This document shows, piece after piece, positions 1-7,197 of a DNA stretch of 12,206 bases. Position numbers and translations under genes: made by a program. This DNA comes from Pseudomonadota bacterium. Lineage in GTDB: Bacteria > Pseudomonadota > Gammaproteobacteria > Xanthomonadales > Xanthomonadaceae. The notes under the pieces were generated by a model. It saw only the letters and a list, made by a program, of their open reading frames with translations. It did no database searches and had not been told where the DNA came from. The DNA lies in NCBI GenBank assembly GCA_023399815.1, contig JAEWOJ010000086.1, positions 1 through 12,206 of the forward strand, read 5' to 3'. Every line of letters begins with the position of its first letter. The first letter of the stretch is position 1.

Positions 1-193
1 CACGCACGAGGAGTTCGAGTTGTCCTCGGGCAATTTCGATCCGGCCGAGGGCAGCGTCGAATGCATCCTGCATGGCGCCCGTTTCGACGTCCGCGACGGC
101 CGCGCCCTGTGCGCCCCGGCCTATACCCCGACGCCGAAATTCCCGGTCAAGCGCGAGAACGGCGGGATCTGGGCCCGCGACGACCGCGACTGA
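1..193 (+). CDS. Rieske [2Fe-2S] ferredoxin-like protein, 3' part only
   Basis: This is the C-terminal part (63 residues visible, stop TGA at 191-193) of a small Rieske-type iron-sulfur protein of the non-heme-oxygenase ferredoxin type. The window opens at T-H-E-E-F, where the His fits the end of the first C-x-H cluster motif; its Cys would lie just outside. The second motif is seen as C-I-L-H-G-A-R-F-D (Cys 21 and His 24 of the visible part), followed by the usual G-R-A-L-C-A-P-A stretch and a P-T-P-K-F-P-V-K strand. The protein would carry electrons in the cytoplasm; the partner is not visible. In Xanthomonadaceae such a gene often ends the suf iron-sulfur assembly operon, but that is recalled context and cannot be seen here. 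No terminator hairpin is obvious after the stop. Confidence 0.8.
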   Translation, partial: THEEFELSSGNFDPAEGSVECILHGARFDVRDGRALCAPAYTPTPKFPVKRENGGIWARDDRD

Positions 194-237
194 GGGTCCC
201 GGCGGGCCACCCGGCCGGATGATCGCAGCCCACAATG

Positions 238-271
238 TGGACATGCGAATCATTATCGTTTAGCTTATTGT
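238..271 (+). promoter_or_regulatory. Candidate Fur-controlled promoter, two possible readings
   Basis: Reading A: -35 TGGACA (238-243), a 17-base spacer and -10 TAGCTT (261-266, weak). This puts the start of transcription at about base 273, exactly the A of the ATG of the next ORF, which would make the mRNA leaderless. Reading B: -35 ATGCGA (243-248), a 17-base spacer and -10 TATTGT (266-271). This would start transcription near 278 and exclude that ATG. The sequence alone does not decide between them. Confidence 0.5.
239..257 (+). promoter_or_regulatory. Fur box upstream of the fiu-piuC block
   Basis: The 19 bases match the classical Fur consensus (GATAATGATAATCATTATC) at 14 of 19 positions, including an unbroken AATCATTATC right half. 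It sits in a sharply AT-rich pocket (roughly 241-280) inside very GC-rich DNA. Iron-loaded Fur is expected to repress the genes downstream when iron is plentiful. The box overlaps both promoter readings proposed for this site. Confidence 0.85.
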
Positions 272-272
272 T

Positions 273-719
273 ATGTATCCGTTCGCCTCCAGCCCTCGGG
301 CGGCCCTTGGGTCCGCTTCCGGCAACGCGCTGGCCGCCCCGTCGCGGCCGGCGTGGCGCCTGTGGCTGGTGGTCGCGCTCCTCCTGGTCGCCGGCCTGGT
401 CGCGCTGGGGGCAGGCGCCCGGCCGGAGGCCGTTCCCGGCAGCGGCCTGCGGAGTGCGGCGGCCGTCGCGCCCGCCACGCTGGACGGTTTCCCGCCGGCC
501 CCGCTGTCGCAGCCGCTGCACCAGCTCGGCATCGCCGAGCCCGATGGCGAAACCGGGCGCAGCGCGCGCCCGGCAGCCGCCACGCCGGCGGACTGGCCCG
601 CGCGCGCCGGACGCAATGACGCTCTCCTCGCCACGTCCCGGGCCATCGCGCCGCCAGTCGTCGGCCAGCCCTATCGCACGCCGCCGGCGCATGCCCCACC
701 GGCCGGCCATCGCAGCTGA
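273..719 (+). CDS. Small single-pass membrane protein upstream of fiu (unknown function)
   Basis: A 148-residue ORF that I do not recognise. It has a short basic N-terminus, one clear hydrophobic helix at about residues 30-48 (L-W-L-V-V-A-L-L-L-V-A-G-L), then a tail rich in Pro and Ala that probably faces the periplasm. It has no cysteine and no catalytic motif I can name. Third-position GC is about 87 percent across the ORF, which supports real coding. The ATG at 273 lies only 16 bases after the Fur box and has no Shine-Dalgarno sequence, so it would need leaderless translation; no other in-frame ATG exists nearby. A similar small protein (4078-4491) precedes the second receptor, which strengthens both calls. 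The alternative is that this stretch is an untranslated leader of fiu. Confidence 0.55.
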   Translation: MYPFASSPRAALGSASGNALAAPSRPAWRLWLVVALLLVAGLVALGAGARPEAVPGSGLRSAAAVAPATLDGFPPAPLSQPLHQLGIAEPDGETGRSARPAAATPADWPARAGRNDALLATSRAIAPPVVGQPYRTPPAHAPPAGHRS

Positions 720-725
720 ACCCGT

Positions 726-741
726 GCGGGCGCGCGCCCGC
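726..741 (+). other. Perfect GC palindrome just after the small ORF
   Basis: GCGGGCGCGCGCCCGC is its own reverse complement and would fold as a 6-bp stem with a 4-base loop, 7 bases after the stop at 719. No T-run follows, so it is not a standard intrinsic terminator. It may act as a pause, processing or stability element between the small ORF and fiu. The rest of the 720-868 gap holds a pyrimidine-rich tract (about 766-780) and a weak ribosome binding site, AAGG at 854-857. Confidence 0.4.
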
Positions 742-868
742 CGCTGATCCTCCGCGCACCGCGCGCCCTTCCTTTCCGTTGCATCCCTCCGCGAATCCGG
801 CGGTGCCCGGCCCTGCCCGGCGCCCAAGGTCCCGCTTCCGTGTTCCTTCCTCCAAGGCCTTCCACTCC

Positions 869-3187
869 ATGAGTCACATCAAGAGCCGCAAGCACGCCAT
901 TCCCACCCGCACCGCCAGTTCCCTGGCCACCGCCGGCCTCGTCACCGGCCTGAGCCTGGCCGCGCTGCCGGGCCTTGCCCATGCCGAGGCGCCGCCGCCC
1001 GATGCCCGCACCCTGGACCAGGTGCAGGTGCACGCCACCAGCGGCTTCAAGAGCGAGAAATCCGCCTCGCCCAAGTTCACCCAGACCCTGCAGAACACCC
1101 CGCAGACCATCCAGGTGATCACCAGCGACCTGTTCAACCAGCAGGGCGCCACCACCCTGACCGAGGCGCTGCGCAACAGCGCCGGCGTGGGCACCTTCTA
1201 TGCCGGCGAGAACGGCAACACCAGCACCGGCGACACGGTCTACATGCGCGGCTTCGACAGCTCGGGCAGCATCTTCGTCGATGGCGTGCGCGACCTCGGT
1301 TCGATCTCCCGCGACGTGTTCAACATCGAGCAGGTGGAAGTGGTAAAGGGTCCGGCCGGCACCGACAACGGCCGCAGCGCGCCGACCGGCGCGATCAACA
1401 TGGTCAGCAAGCAGGCCAACCTGCACGACGCGGTCTCCGGCACCGTCTCGGCCGGCGTGGATGGGCAGCAGCGCGCCACCGCCGACTGGAACCAGACCCT
1501 GGGCGAGACCTCGGCGCTGCGCCTGAACGCGCTGTGGCAGGACAGCGACGTCGCCGGCCGCGACCACGTCAACAACAGCCGCTGGGGCGTCGCGCCGTCG
1601 CTGGGCTTCGGCCTGGGCACCGCCACCCGCTATTACCTGAACCTGCTCTACCTCAAGCAGGACAACATTCCCGACGGCTTCGTGCCGACCATCGGCCTGC
1701 CGGGCTGGACCCCGCAGCCGGGCCTGGAACAGCTGGCCGGCCACCCGGTCGACCCGGAGAACTTCTACGGCACCCGCTACGACCACGACGACGTGACCGC
1801 GCAGCAGGCCACCTTCCGCTTCGAGCACGATTTCTCCGACACGCTGAAGCTGAGCAACATCGCGCGCTGGGGCAAGACCGAGCAGGACTATCTGCTGACC
1901 GCGTTCATGTCCACCGGCGGCACCTCCGCCAACCCGCAGGCCGGCAACATCAAGTGGACGGACATCAACGACCTGTCCACCTACACGATGGCGCGCAGCA
2001 ACCTGACCTACAAGGACCAGGAAAACACCGTCCTCACCGACCAGCTCAACCTGCGCGCCGATTTCGCCACCGGCAGCGTGCAGCACAACCTGAGCACCGG
2101 CCTGGAGTTCACCCGCGAGCAGCAGAAGTCCTGGGGCCTGGCCGGCACCGTGGACGGCAGCTGGACCCCGGCCAACCTGTACAACCCGGACTGGAACGCC
2201 ACCGGCCTGACCACCGCCCGCACCGGCGCCTACACCGACGGCAAGACCACCACCTCGTCGCTGTACCTGTTCGACACCCTGAAGTTCACCGAGAGCTTCC
2301 TGCTGACCGCCGGCGTGCGCGCCGACCACTACAAGACCGAGTACGCCAGCGCCTCGGTGTGCGGCGGCCGCGGCGGCCCGGTCTGCGGCAGCAACCCGGC
2401 CGGCACCGTGATCCCCAGTCCGACCCTGAGCGATTCGGACACCCTGATCAACTGGAAGCTCGGCGCGGTGTTCAAGCCGAACGAGGCCGTCAGCCTGTAC
2501 GCCAACTACGCCGTCTCGCAGCAGCCGCCGGGCGGCAGCAACTTCCAGCTGAACGAGACCGCCGGCAACGCCAACAACATCAACATGGACCCGCAGGAAG
2601 CCCGCACCGCCGAAGTCGGCACCAAGTGGAGCTTCCTGGACGACGCGCTGGCGCTGAACCTGGCGCTGTTCCGCACCGAGGTGACCAACGAGATCACCGG
2701 CAGCGCCGCCGAGGGCTACTACCAGAACGGGCAGAAGACCGTGGAAGGCGTGGAGATCTCCACCGTCGGCCGCATCACCGACAACTGGTCGGTCTCGGCC
2801 GGCTACTCCCACCAGAAGACCCAGGTGGACAAGGGCAGCCTGCTGACCGCCGACGGCAGCAACAACCTGACCTACACCCCGGAAGACGCCTTCACCGGCT
2901 GGACCAGCTACAGCCTCCCGTTCGGCCTGACCGTGGGCGGCGGCGTGCGCTACTCCGGCCAGATGCACCGCGGCACCGACGGCGCCGTCGGCACCCCGGC
3001 GTTCACCAAGTCCTACACCGTCTACGACGCGGTGGCCTCGTACGCGATCAACGAGCACCTGGTGCTGCGCCTGAACGCCTACAACCTGTTCGACAAGCAG
3101 TACGTCGCCGCGATCAACAAGAGCGGCTACCGCTACACCCCGGGTACCCCGCGTACCTTCCTGTTCAGTGCGGACTTCCGCTTCTGA
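869..3187 (+). CDS. fiu: TonB-dependent catecholate siderophore receptor, Fiu/PiuA type
   Basis: Outer-membrane receptor (772 residues) that imports ferric catecholate-type siderophores using TonB energy. Seen in the sequence: a signal peptide (about 1-39, ending A-H-A), a TonB-box-like strand T-L-D-Q-V-Q-V (49-55), a plug domain (about 70-182) with Y-M-R-G-F and V-E-V-V-K-G-P, then a long beta-barrel ending in the aromatic F-R-F. Stretches such as A-G-E-N-G-N-T-S-T-G-D, G-R-S-A-P-T-G-A-I-N-M and S-Q-Q-P-P-G-G-S-N-F match E. coli Fiu as I remember it nearly word for word. C498 and C506 probably form a loop disulfide, as in Fiu. I chose ATG 869 because it opens directly into the signal peptide; an upstream in-frame TTG (779) would add 30 non-signal residues. 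The following piuC repeats the E. coli fiu-ybiX order. Control by the 239-257 Fur box is likely. Confidence 0.95.
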   Translation: MSHIKSRKHAIPTRTASSLATAGLVTGLSLAALPGLAHAEAPPPDARTLDQVQVHATSGFKSEKSASPKFTQTLQNTPQTIQVITSDLFNQQGATTLTEALRNSAGVGTFYAGENGNTSTGDTVYMRGFDSSGSIFVDGVRDLGSISRDVFNIEQVEVVKGPAGTDNGRSAPTGAINMVSKQANLHDAVSGTVSAGVDGQQRATADWNQTLGETSALRLNALWQDSDVAGRDHVNNSRWGVAPSLGFGLGTATRYYLNLLYLKQDNIPDGFVPTIGLPGWTPQPGLEQLAGHPVDPENFYGTRYDHDDVTAQQATFRFEHDFSDTLKLSNIARWGKTEQDYLLTAFMSTGGTSANPQAGNIKWTDINDLSTYTMARSNLTYKDQENTVLTDQLNLRADFATGSVQHNLSTGLEFTREQQKSWGLAGTVDGSWTPANLYNPDWNATGLTTARTGAYTDGKTTTSSLYLFDTLKFTESFLLTAGVRADHYKTEYASASVCGGRGGPVCGSNPAGTVIPSPTLSDSDTLINWKLGAVFKPNEAVSLYANYAVSQQPPGGSNFQLNETAGNANNINMDPQEARTAEVGTKWSFLDDALALNLALFRTEVTNEITGSAAEGYYQNGQKTVEGVEISTVGRITDNWSVSAGYSHQKTQVDKGSLLTADGSNNLTYTPEDAFTGWTSYSLPFGLTVGGGVRYSGQMHRGTDGAVGTPAFTKSYTVYDAVASYAINEHLVLRLNAYNLFDKQYVAAINKSGYRYTPGTPRTFLFSADFRF

Positions 3188-3198
3188 TCCGTGGTGAA

Positions 3199-3230
3199 CG
3201 CAGGCGCCTTCCGCAAGGAAGGCGCCTGCG
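3199..3230 (+). other. Perfect 14-bp hairpin with GCAA tetraloop between fiu and piuC
   Basis: CGCAGGCGCCTTCC (3199-3212) pairs without mismatch with GGAAGGCGCCTGCG (3217-3230) around a GCAA loop, a stable GNRA tetraloop. It starts 11 bases after the fiu stop. No T-run follows, so it is not a textbook intrinsic terminator. It more likely protects the 3' end of fiu mRNA or reduces read-through into piuC. The piuC ribosome binding site, TGGAG at 3233-3237, lies directly after the stem. Confidence 0.75.
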
Positions 3231-3244
3231 CATGGAGCCTTCGC

Positions 3245-3922
3245 ATGTTGCTGCACATCCCCAACATCCTCGGCGCCGATGAAGTGGCGCAGTTCCGTCG
3301 CGCGCTGGACACGGCCGACTGGACCGACGGCCGCGAGACCGTCGGCGCGCAGGGCGCGCAGGTCAAGCGCAACGAACAGCTGCCAGACGGCTCGCCGCTC
3401 AGGGCCGAGCTGGGCCGGGCGGTGCTGGCCGCGCTGCAGCGCAGCCCGCTGTTCTTCAGCGCCGCGCTGCCGCTGAAGTACCTGCCGCCGCGCTTCAACC
3501 GCTACACCGGCGGCGGCACCTACGGCTTCCACGTGGACGGCGCGGTGATGAACCTGGGCCAGGGCGAACAGCTGCGCTCGGACGTGTCTTGCACGCTGTT
3601 CCTCAACGCGCCGGACGAGTACGACGGCGGCGAACTGGTCATCAGCGACACCTACGGCGAGCACGAAGTGAAGCTGCCGGCCGGCGACCTGATCGTGTAT
3701 CCCTCCAGCAGCCTGCACCAGGTCACGCCGGTGACGCGCGGCGCGCGGCTGGCCTCGTTCTTCTGGGTGCAGAGCATGATCCGCGACGACGCGCGGCGGC
3801 GGATGCTGTTCGAGATGGACGCCTCCATCGAGACCCTGCGCCGCGGCAGCGCCGATGCCGACGCGGTGCTGCAGCTGACCGGCGTATACCACAACCTGCT
3901 GCGGCAATGGGCCGAGGTCTGA
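3245..3922 (+). CDS. piuC: Fe(II)/2-oxoglutarate-dependent PKHD-type hydroxylase, PiuC/YbiX
   Basis: A 225-residue cytoplasmic dioxygenase, the usual length for the PiuC/YbiX family. The iron-binding facial triad is visible: H96 and D98 in G-F-H-V-D-G-A, and H158 in S-S-S-L-H-Q-V. R168 in T-R-G-A-R-L-A-S-F is the expected 2-oxoglutarate-binding arginine. Y-D-G-G-E-L-V, L-P-A-G-D-L-I-V-Y-P-S-S-S and S-M-I-R-D-D match E. coli YbiX closely. The natural substrate of the family is not established; its constant partnership with Fiu/PiuA receptors suggests a role with imported catecholate siderophores or iron limitation. ATG 3245 is preferred over an in-frame GTG at 3191 because it matches the family N-terminus (M-x-x-H-I-P) and has TGGAG 7 bases upstream; the longer form would also run through the hairpin. 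It is co-directional with fiu, 57 bases downstream. Confidence 0.95.
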   Translation: MLLHIPNILGADEVAQFRRALDTADWTDGRETVGAQGAQVKRNEQLPDGSPLRAELGRAVLAALQRSPLFFSAALPLKYLPPRFNRYTGGGTYGFHVDGAVMNLGQGEQLRSDVSCTLFLNAPDEYDGGELVISDTYGEHEVKLPAGDLIVYPSSSLHQVTPVTRGARLASFFWVQSMIRDDARRRMLFEMDASIETLRRGSADADAVLQLTGVYHNLLRQWAEV

Positions 3923-3975
3923 GCGGCCACCCCGCTTCCCGCCGCCCGGCATGACTTCCGTCAAGCCGCAACAAA

Positions 3976-4021
3976 TGCAATGAATTCTTATTTGCACTTG
4001 CTAGCCGATCCCAACTAGAAT
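3976..4021 (+). promoter_or_regulatory. Promoter of the second receptor unit, with possible degenerate Fur-like site
   Basis: An AT-rich pocket in the piuC-to-next-gene gap. -35 TTGCAC (3992-3997) and -10 TAGAAT (4016-4021, five of six consensus bases) are 18 bases apart. Over the -35 lies an inverted repeat, TGCAA-N11-TTGCA (3976-3996), in a stretch resembling a Fur box only loosely; I could not get a convincing ungapped match to the 19-base consensus. A regulator, Fur or another, may bind here. A 7-bp stem (CGCCGGC 4032-4038 with GCCGGCG 4045-4051) lies in the expected leader. Confidence 0.5.
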
Positions 4022-4077
4022 CGCAGACCAGCGCCGGCCCACCCGCCGGCGTGCCTTTGCGCCAACCGGGGATTCGA

Positions 4078-4491
4078 GTGCGCCATCCGCTCCGCCAGCA
4101 TCGCCTGCCTGCCGCCACGCGCCTGCGTGCCGGCCTGCATGCGTCCGTGCTGGCGTTGCTGGCGATGTTCTCGATGCTGGTGCCGCACTGGCCCGGCGAA
4201 ACGCCGTCAGCGACGACAGCCACGCTGTCCGCCCACGCCTCCGCCGGCGGCGAAGAAGCCCCGGCAGGCGAATACGCCGAACAGGAAGCGCCGGCCAAGC
4301 TGCGCCGCGTGACCTCGCTGCAGGCGCCGCGCGCGGCCTGGAACCGTCCGGCGCCGCCGCAACCGGCCGCGCCGCTGGCCGATGCCATGCCGGCGGCCGT
4401 GCCCGCCATCGTGCCGGCCGCACCGGCCTGCCCGCCCGCCACGCCCATGCGCTGGCGGCTGCAACGCGGCCAGGCGCCTCCGCTGGCCTGA
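4078..4491 (+). CDS. Small single-pass membrane protein upstream of the second TonB receptor (unknown function)
   Basis: A 137-residue protein of no family I recognise. It has an Arg-rich start, one hydrophobic segment (about 20-36, L-H-A-S-V-L-A-L-L-A-M-F-S-M-L-V-P) and a long tail rich in Pro, Ala and Glu, probably periplasmic. The hydrophobic segment could also be an uncleaved or cleaved export signal. There is a single Cys near residue 118. I chose GTG 4078 over GTG 4051 because GGGGA at 4068-4072 gives a ribosome binding site at suitable spacing and the upstream GTG overlaps a leader stem. The layout of promoter, small membrane protein, gap of 125-150 bases, TonB receptor is the same as at 273-869. 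A link with DUF2946 was considered, but its cysteine motif is absent. Confidence 0.6.
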   Translation: MRHPLRQHRLPAATRLRAGLHASVLALLAMFSMLVPHWPGETPSATTATLSAHASAGGEEAPAGEYAEQEAPAKLRRVTSLQAPRAAWNRPAPPQPAAPLADAMPAAVPAIVPAAPACPPATPMRWRLQRGQAPPLA

Positions 4492-4617
4492 TCCCGGCAG
4501 CCGCGCCGCAGCGGCCGCCCATCCGCGTCACCTTCCCTTTTCTTCCGTGCAATCGCGCGGCGCCCGCGTGCGCCGCCGGCTTGCCGTGCCTGCCCATTCC
4601 CATCCGAGGTCCACACC

Positions 4618-7044
4618 ATGGCTCTGCGCCATCGCTTCCGCGCGCCCCGTCCGCGCACCCTGCTGTCCGTCGCCCTGCTCGCCGCCCTGTCCTCCCCGGC
4701 CTTCGCCTCCGGCGCACCCGCCGGGCAGCCGGCCACGCTCGACAAGGTGGTGGTCACCGCCTCGGGCTTCGAGCAGAAGATCACCGACGCGCCGGCCAGC
4801 ATCTCGGTCGTCACCCGCGAGGAGCTGTCCAGGCGCCCCTACATCACCCTGCTGGACGCGGTGCGCGACCTGGAAGGCGTGGACGTGGGCGAGACCCGCG
4901 ACAAGACCGGCCAGGGCACCATCTCGATGCGCGGCATGGGCTCGGAATACACCCTGATCCTGATCAACGGCCGCCGCCAGAACAACCACGGCGACATCTA
5001 CCCGAACAACTTCGGCGGCAACCAGTTCAACCACATCCCGCCGCTGGACGCGATCGAACGCATCGAGGTGATCCGCGGCCCGATGTCCACGCTGTACGGC
5101 GCCGACGCCATGGGCGGCGTGATCAACATCATCACCCGGCGCACGCTGGACGCCTGGAGCGGCTCGGCCAGCATCGCCCGCACCTTCGAGAGCAACGACG
5201 AATTCGGCGACGACTCCACCGCCGACTTCTTCGTCACCGGCCCGCTGGTCGCCGGCGTGCTCAACCTCGCCGCGCGCGGCAGCTGGTACGACCGCAAGGC
5301 CTCCAACCCGACCTACGCCCCGGTCACCGACCCGGCCGGCGGCCAGCATTCGCGCTCGCTGGGCTTCGGCGGCGGCGGCAAGACCGTGGACAACACCAAC
5401 AAGGCCGGCGGCATCACCCTGACCTGGACGCCCGGCGACAACCAGACCGTGACCCTGGACTACGACACCTCGCGCCAGGAATACGACAACGCGATCAAGA
5501 TCAACGACGCCGGCGTCGAGGAATACCCGGTCGGCACCGTGGACAACATCAACAGCATCTGGTCGGCCGGCAACTTCTGCCTCGGCGCGGCCGGCGCCAA
5601 CGCCAATGCCTGCGCCGCCAACGGCGGCACCTGGTCGCGCCGCTCCACCCCGCGCGCCGGCTACGGCCCGACCCAGGAATTCACCCGCGACGCCTGGGCG
5701 CTGACCCACGAAGGCCAGTGGGACTTCGGCAACAGCTTCGTTTCGCTGGCGCACGTGGCCACCAACAACGACGGCCGCACCATGCCGTTCACCGTGGCCG
5801 AGCGCGAGCACCTGCTGGCGATGATCGACGGTACCGGCCAGTACGCCGGCATGAGCCTGGCCGAGCGCCGCACGCTGGCCGAGTCCACCTTCCTGCCGCG
5901 CCCCAAGCGCACCCTGGAAAGCGCGCAGTACACCCTGGACGCCAAGCTCGACATCCCGTTCCAGGCCGCCGGCGAGCACACCCTGGTGGCCGGCACCCAG
6001 GTCATCCGCGGCGAACTGACCGACGGCGTGTTCGGCACCGAGAAGGGCACCCCGGGCCTGAAGCAGGAACACAACATGTACTCGCTGTTCGTCGAGGACA
6101 ACTGGAAGCCGGTCGAGCCGCTGACCGTCACCGCCGGCCTGCGCTACGACGACCACGAGGTGTTCGGCGACCGGCTCAGCCCGCGCCTGTACGGCGTGTA
6201 CGCCATCAGCGAGCAGTGGACGGTCAAGGGCGGCGTCAGCACCGGCTTCAAGACGCCCAGGACCACCGACCTGTACGACGGCGTCACCGGCTTCGGCGGC
6301 CAGGGCACCTCGCCGTTCTTCGGCAACCCGGACCTGAAGCCGGAAACCAGCACCAGCACCGAGCTGGCGCTGTACTGGCAGCACGACGGCGGCCACAGCT
6401 TCAACGCCACCCTGTTCCACAACCGGTTCGACGACAAGATCGCCAGCCAGCCCTGCGGCGCCGGCCTGACCCTGGCCTGCACCAGCAGCGGCGAGTACGC
6501 CGACCTGGGCTATTCCAGCAGCAGCAAGACGGTGAACATCGACGAGGTGGTGATCCAGGGCGCCGAGCTGGCCGGGCGCTGGAAGCTCAGCGACGCCTTC
6601 GGCTTCCGCGCCAACTACACCTATACCGACAGCGAGCAGAAGAGCGGCGCCAACAAGGGCCAGCCGCTGGGCAACAGCGCCAGACACATGGCCAACGCCA
6701 CCTTCGACTGGCGGGCCAACGAGCGCTTCAACCTGTTCCTGACCGGCGAGGCGCGCTCCAGGCGCTACCGCGGCGTCAGCGCCAGCACCGGGCAGGCGCT
6801 GTACTACAAGGACTACACCGTGCTGCACCTGGGCGCGTCGTACGAAGCGACCCGCTGGCTGACCGTCAACGCCCGCATCAACAACCTGCTGGACCGCGAC
6901 TTCACCACCTACCAGACCGCGTTCGACGACATCAACGGCAATGGCGTCTACGAGGCCGGCACCAGCGAAGTGCAGTTCCTCGACGACTACAACAACAAGG
7001 ACAAGGCGCGCAGCTTCTGGCTGGGCCTGAACGTCCGCTTCTGA
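4618..7044 (+). CDS. TonB-dependent outer-membrane receptor, FepA/CirA-like
   Basis: An 808-residue receptor, probably for a ferric siderophore of the catecholate type; the ligand is inferred only from class and context. Seen: signal peptide (1-30, ending A-F-A), TonB box T-L-D-K-V-V-V-T-A (40-48), plug domain (about 55-175) with S-M-R-G-M, I-E-R-I-E-V-I-R-G-P-M-S-T-L-Y-G and G-G-V-I-N-I-I-T-R-R, then a barrel ending in V-R-F. Two close Cys pairs (321/332 and 613/621) suggest loop disulfides. The TonB-box and plug wording is of the FepA/CirA/colicin-receptor type and differs from the Fiu-like neighbour, so this is not a duplicate of it. GAGG at 4606-4609 supports ATG 4618. It is transcribed with the small gene before it and ends at a terminator-like hairpin. 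Confidence 0.93.
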   Translation: MALRHRFRAPRPRTLLSVALLAALSSPAFASGAPAGQPATLDKVVVTASGFEQKITDAPASISVVTREELSRRPYITLLDAVRDLEGVDVGETRDKTGQGTISMRGMGSEYTLILINGRRQNNHGDIYPNNFGGNQFNHIPPLDAIERIEVIRGPMSTLYGADAMGGVINIITRRTLDAWSGSASIARTFESNDEFGDDSTADFFVTGPLVAGVLNLAARGSWYDRKASNPTYAPVTDPAGGQHSRSLGFGGGGKTVDNTNKAGGITLTWTPGDNQTVTLDYDTSRQEYDNAIKINDAGVEEYPVGTVDNINSIWSAGNFCLGAAGANANACAANGGTWSRRSTPRAGYGPTQEFTRDAWALTHEGQWDFGNSFVSLAHVATNNDGRTMPFTVAEREHLLAMIDGTGQYAGMSLAERRTLAESTFLPRPKRTLESAQYTLDAKLDIPFQAAGEHTLVAGTQVIRGELTDGVFGTEKGTPGLKQEHNMYSLFVEDNWKPVEPLTVTAGLRYDDHEVFGDRLSPRLYGVYAISEQWTVKGGVSTGFKTPRTTDLYDGVTGFGGQGTSPFFGNPDLKPETSTSTELALYWQHDGGHSFNATLFHNRFDDKIASQPCGAGLTLACTSSGEYADLGYSSSSKTVNIDEVVIQGAELAGRWKLSDAFGFRANYTYTDSEQKSGANKGQPLGNSARHMANATFDWRANERFNLFLTGEARSRRYRGVSASTGQALYYKDYTVLHLGASYEATRWLTVNARINNLLDRDFTTYQTAFDDINGNGVYEAGTSEVQFLDDYNNKDKARSFWLGLNVRF

Positions 7045-7050
7045 GGCCGC

Positions 7051-7090
7051 GCTGGCGCCCGTGCACTGGACGGGCGCCAGCTTTCCCTCC
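7051..7090 (+). terminator. Intrinsic-terminator-like hairpin after the second receptor
   Basis: GCTGGCGCCCGT (7051-7062) pairs perfectly with ACGGGCGCCAGC (7070-7081) around a 7-base loop, followed by TTTCCCTCC. It lies 6 bases after the receptor stop. The T-run is short, but the 12-bp GC-rich stem and position fit termination of the receptor transcript before the next Fur-controlled promoter. Confidence 0.75.
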
Positions 7091-7137
7091 GCCTTCCCCG
7101 GAAAAACGGCGGGATCGGCTGCCGTCACGCGACGGTA

Positions 7138-7156
7138 CAAATTGCGAATCATTCTC
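7138..7156 (+). promoter_or_regulatory. Fur box in front of the five-gene reductase operon
   Basis: This site matches the classical 19-base Fur consensus at 13 of 19 positions, with an intact AATCATT core. The core GCGAATCATT is identical to that in the first Fur box (246-255), which supports a shared regulator. It overlaps the -35 region of the promoter below, the normal place for repression by iron-loaded Fur. Confidence 0.82.
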
Positions 7157-7170
7157 ATCAATGATGTAAT
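7142..7170 (+). promoter_or_regulatory. Sigma-70-type promoter of the reductase operon
   Basis: -35 TTGCGA (7142-7147, four of six), a 17-base spacer and -10 TGTAAT (7165-7170, five of six). Transcription would start near 7177, giving a leader of about 20 bases before the GTG start at 7198. The only ribosome-binding-like bases are GGAA at 7181-7184, which is weak and far (13 bases) from the start. Confidence 0.65.
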
Positions 7171-7197
7171 TGCCCTTCTTGGAACCTCCCCGTCATC

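Noticed and set aside
779..868. TTG start giving a receptor 30 residues longer
   Set aside because: The added residues are Pro/Arg-rich and would bury the signal peptide; ATG 869 begins the proper signal sequence.
3191..3244. GTG start giving a longer PiuC
   Set aside because: It would translate through the perfect hairpin and add 18 residues absent from the family; ATG 3245 has a good ribosome binding site.
671..3997. A minus-strand open frame of about 1100 codons opposite fiu and piuC
   Set aside because: It is the mirror of high third-position GC in the plus-strand genes. Its translation is Val/Ala/Gly/His-rich with no recognisable domain, and it lies across two well-recognised genes.
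4078..4491. Assignment of the second small protein to DUF2946
   Set aside because: The hydrophobic start and location near a TonB receptor are suggestive, but the cysteine-rich motif expected of that family is missing.
4581..7169. A plus-strand frame of 862 codons overlapping the second receptor
   Set aside because: It is the out-of-frame translation of the receptor gene, Arg/Pro/His-rich with no family features.
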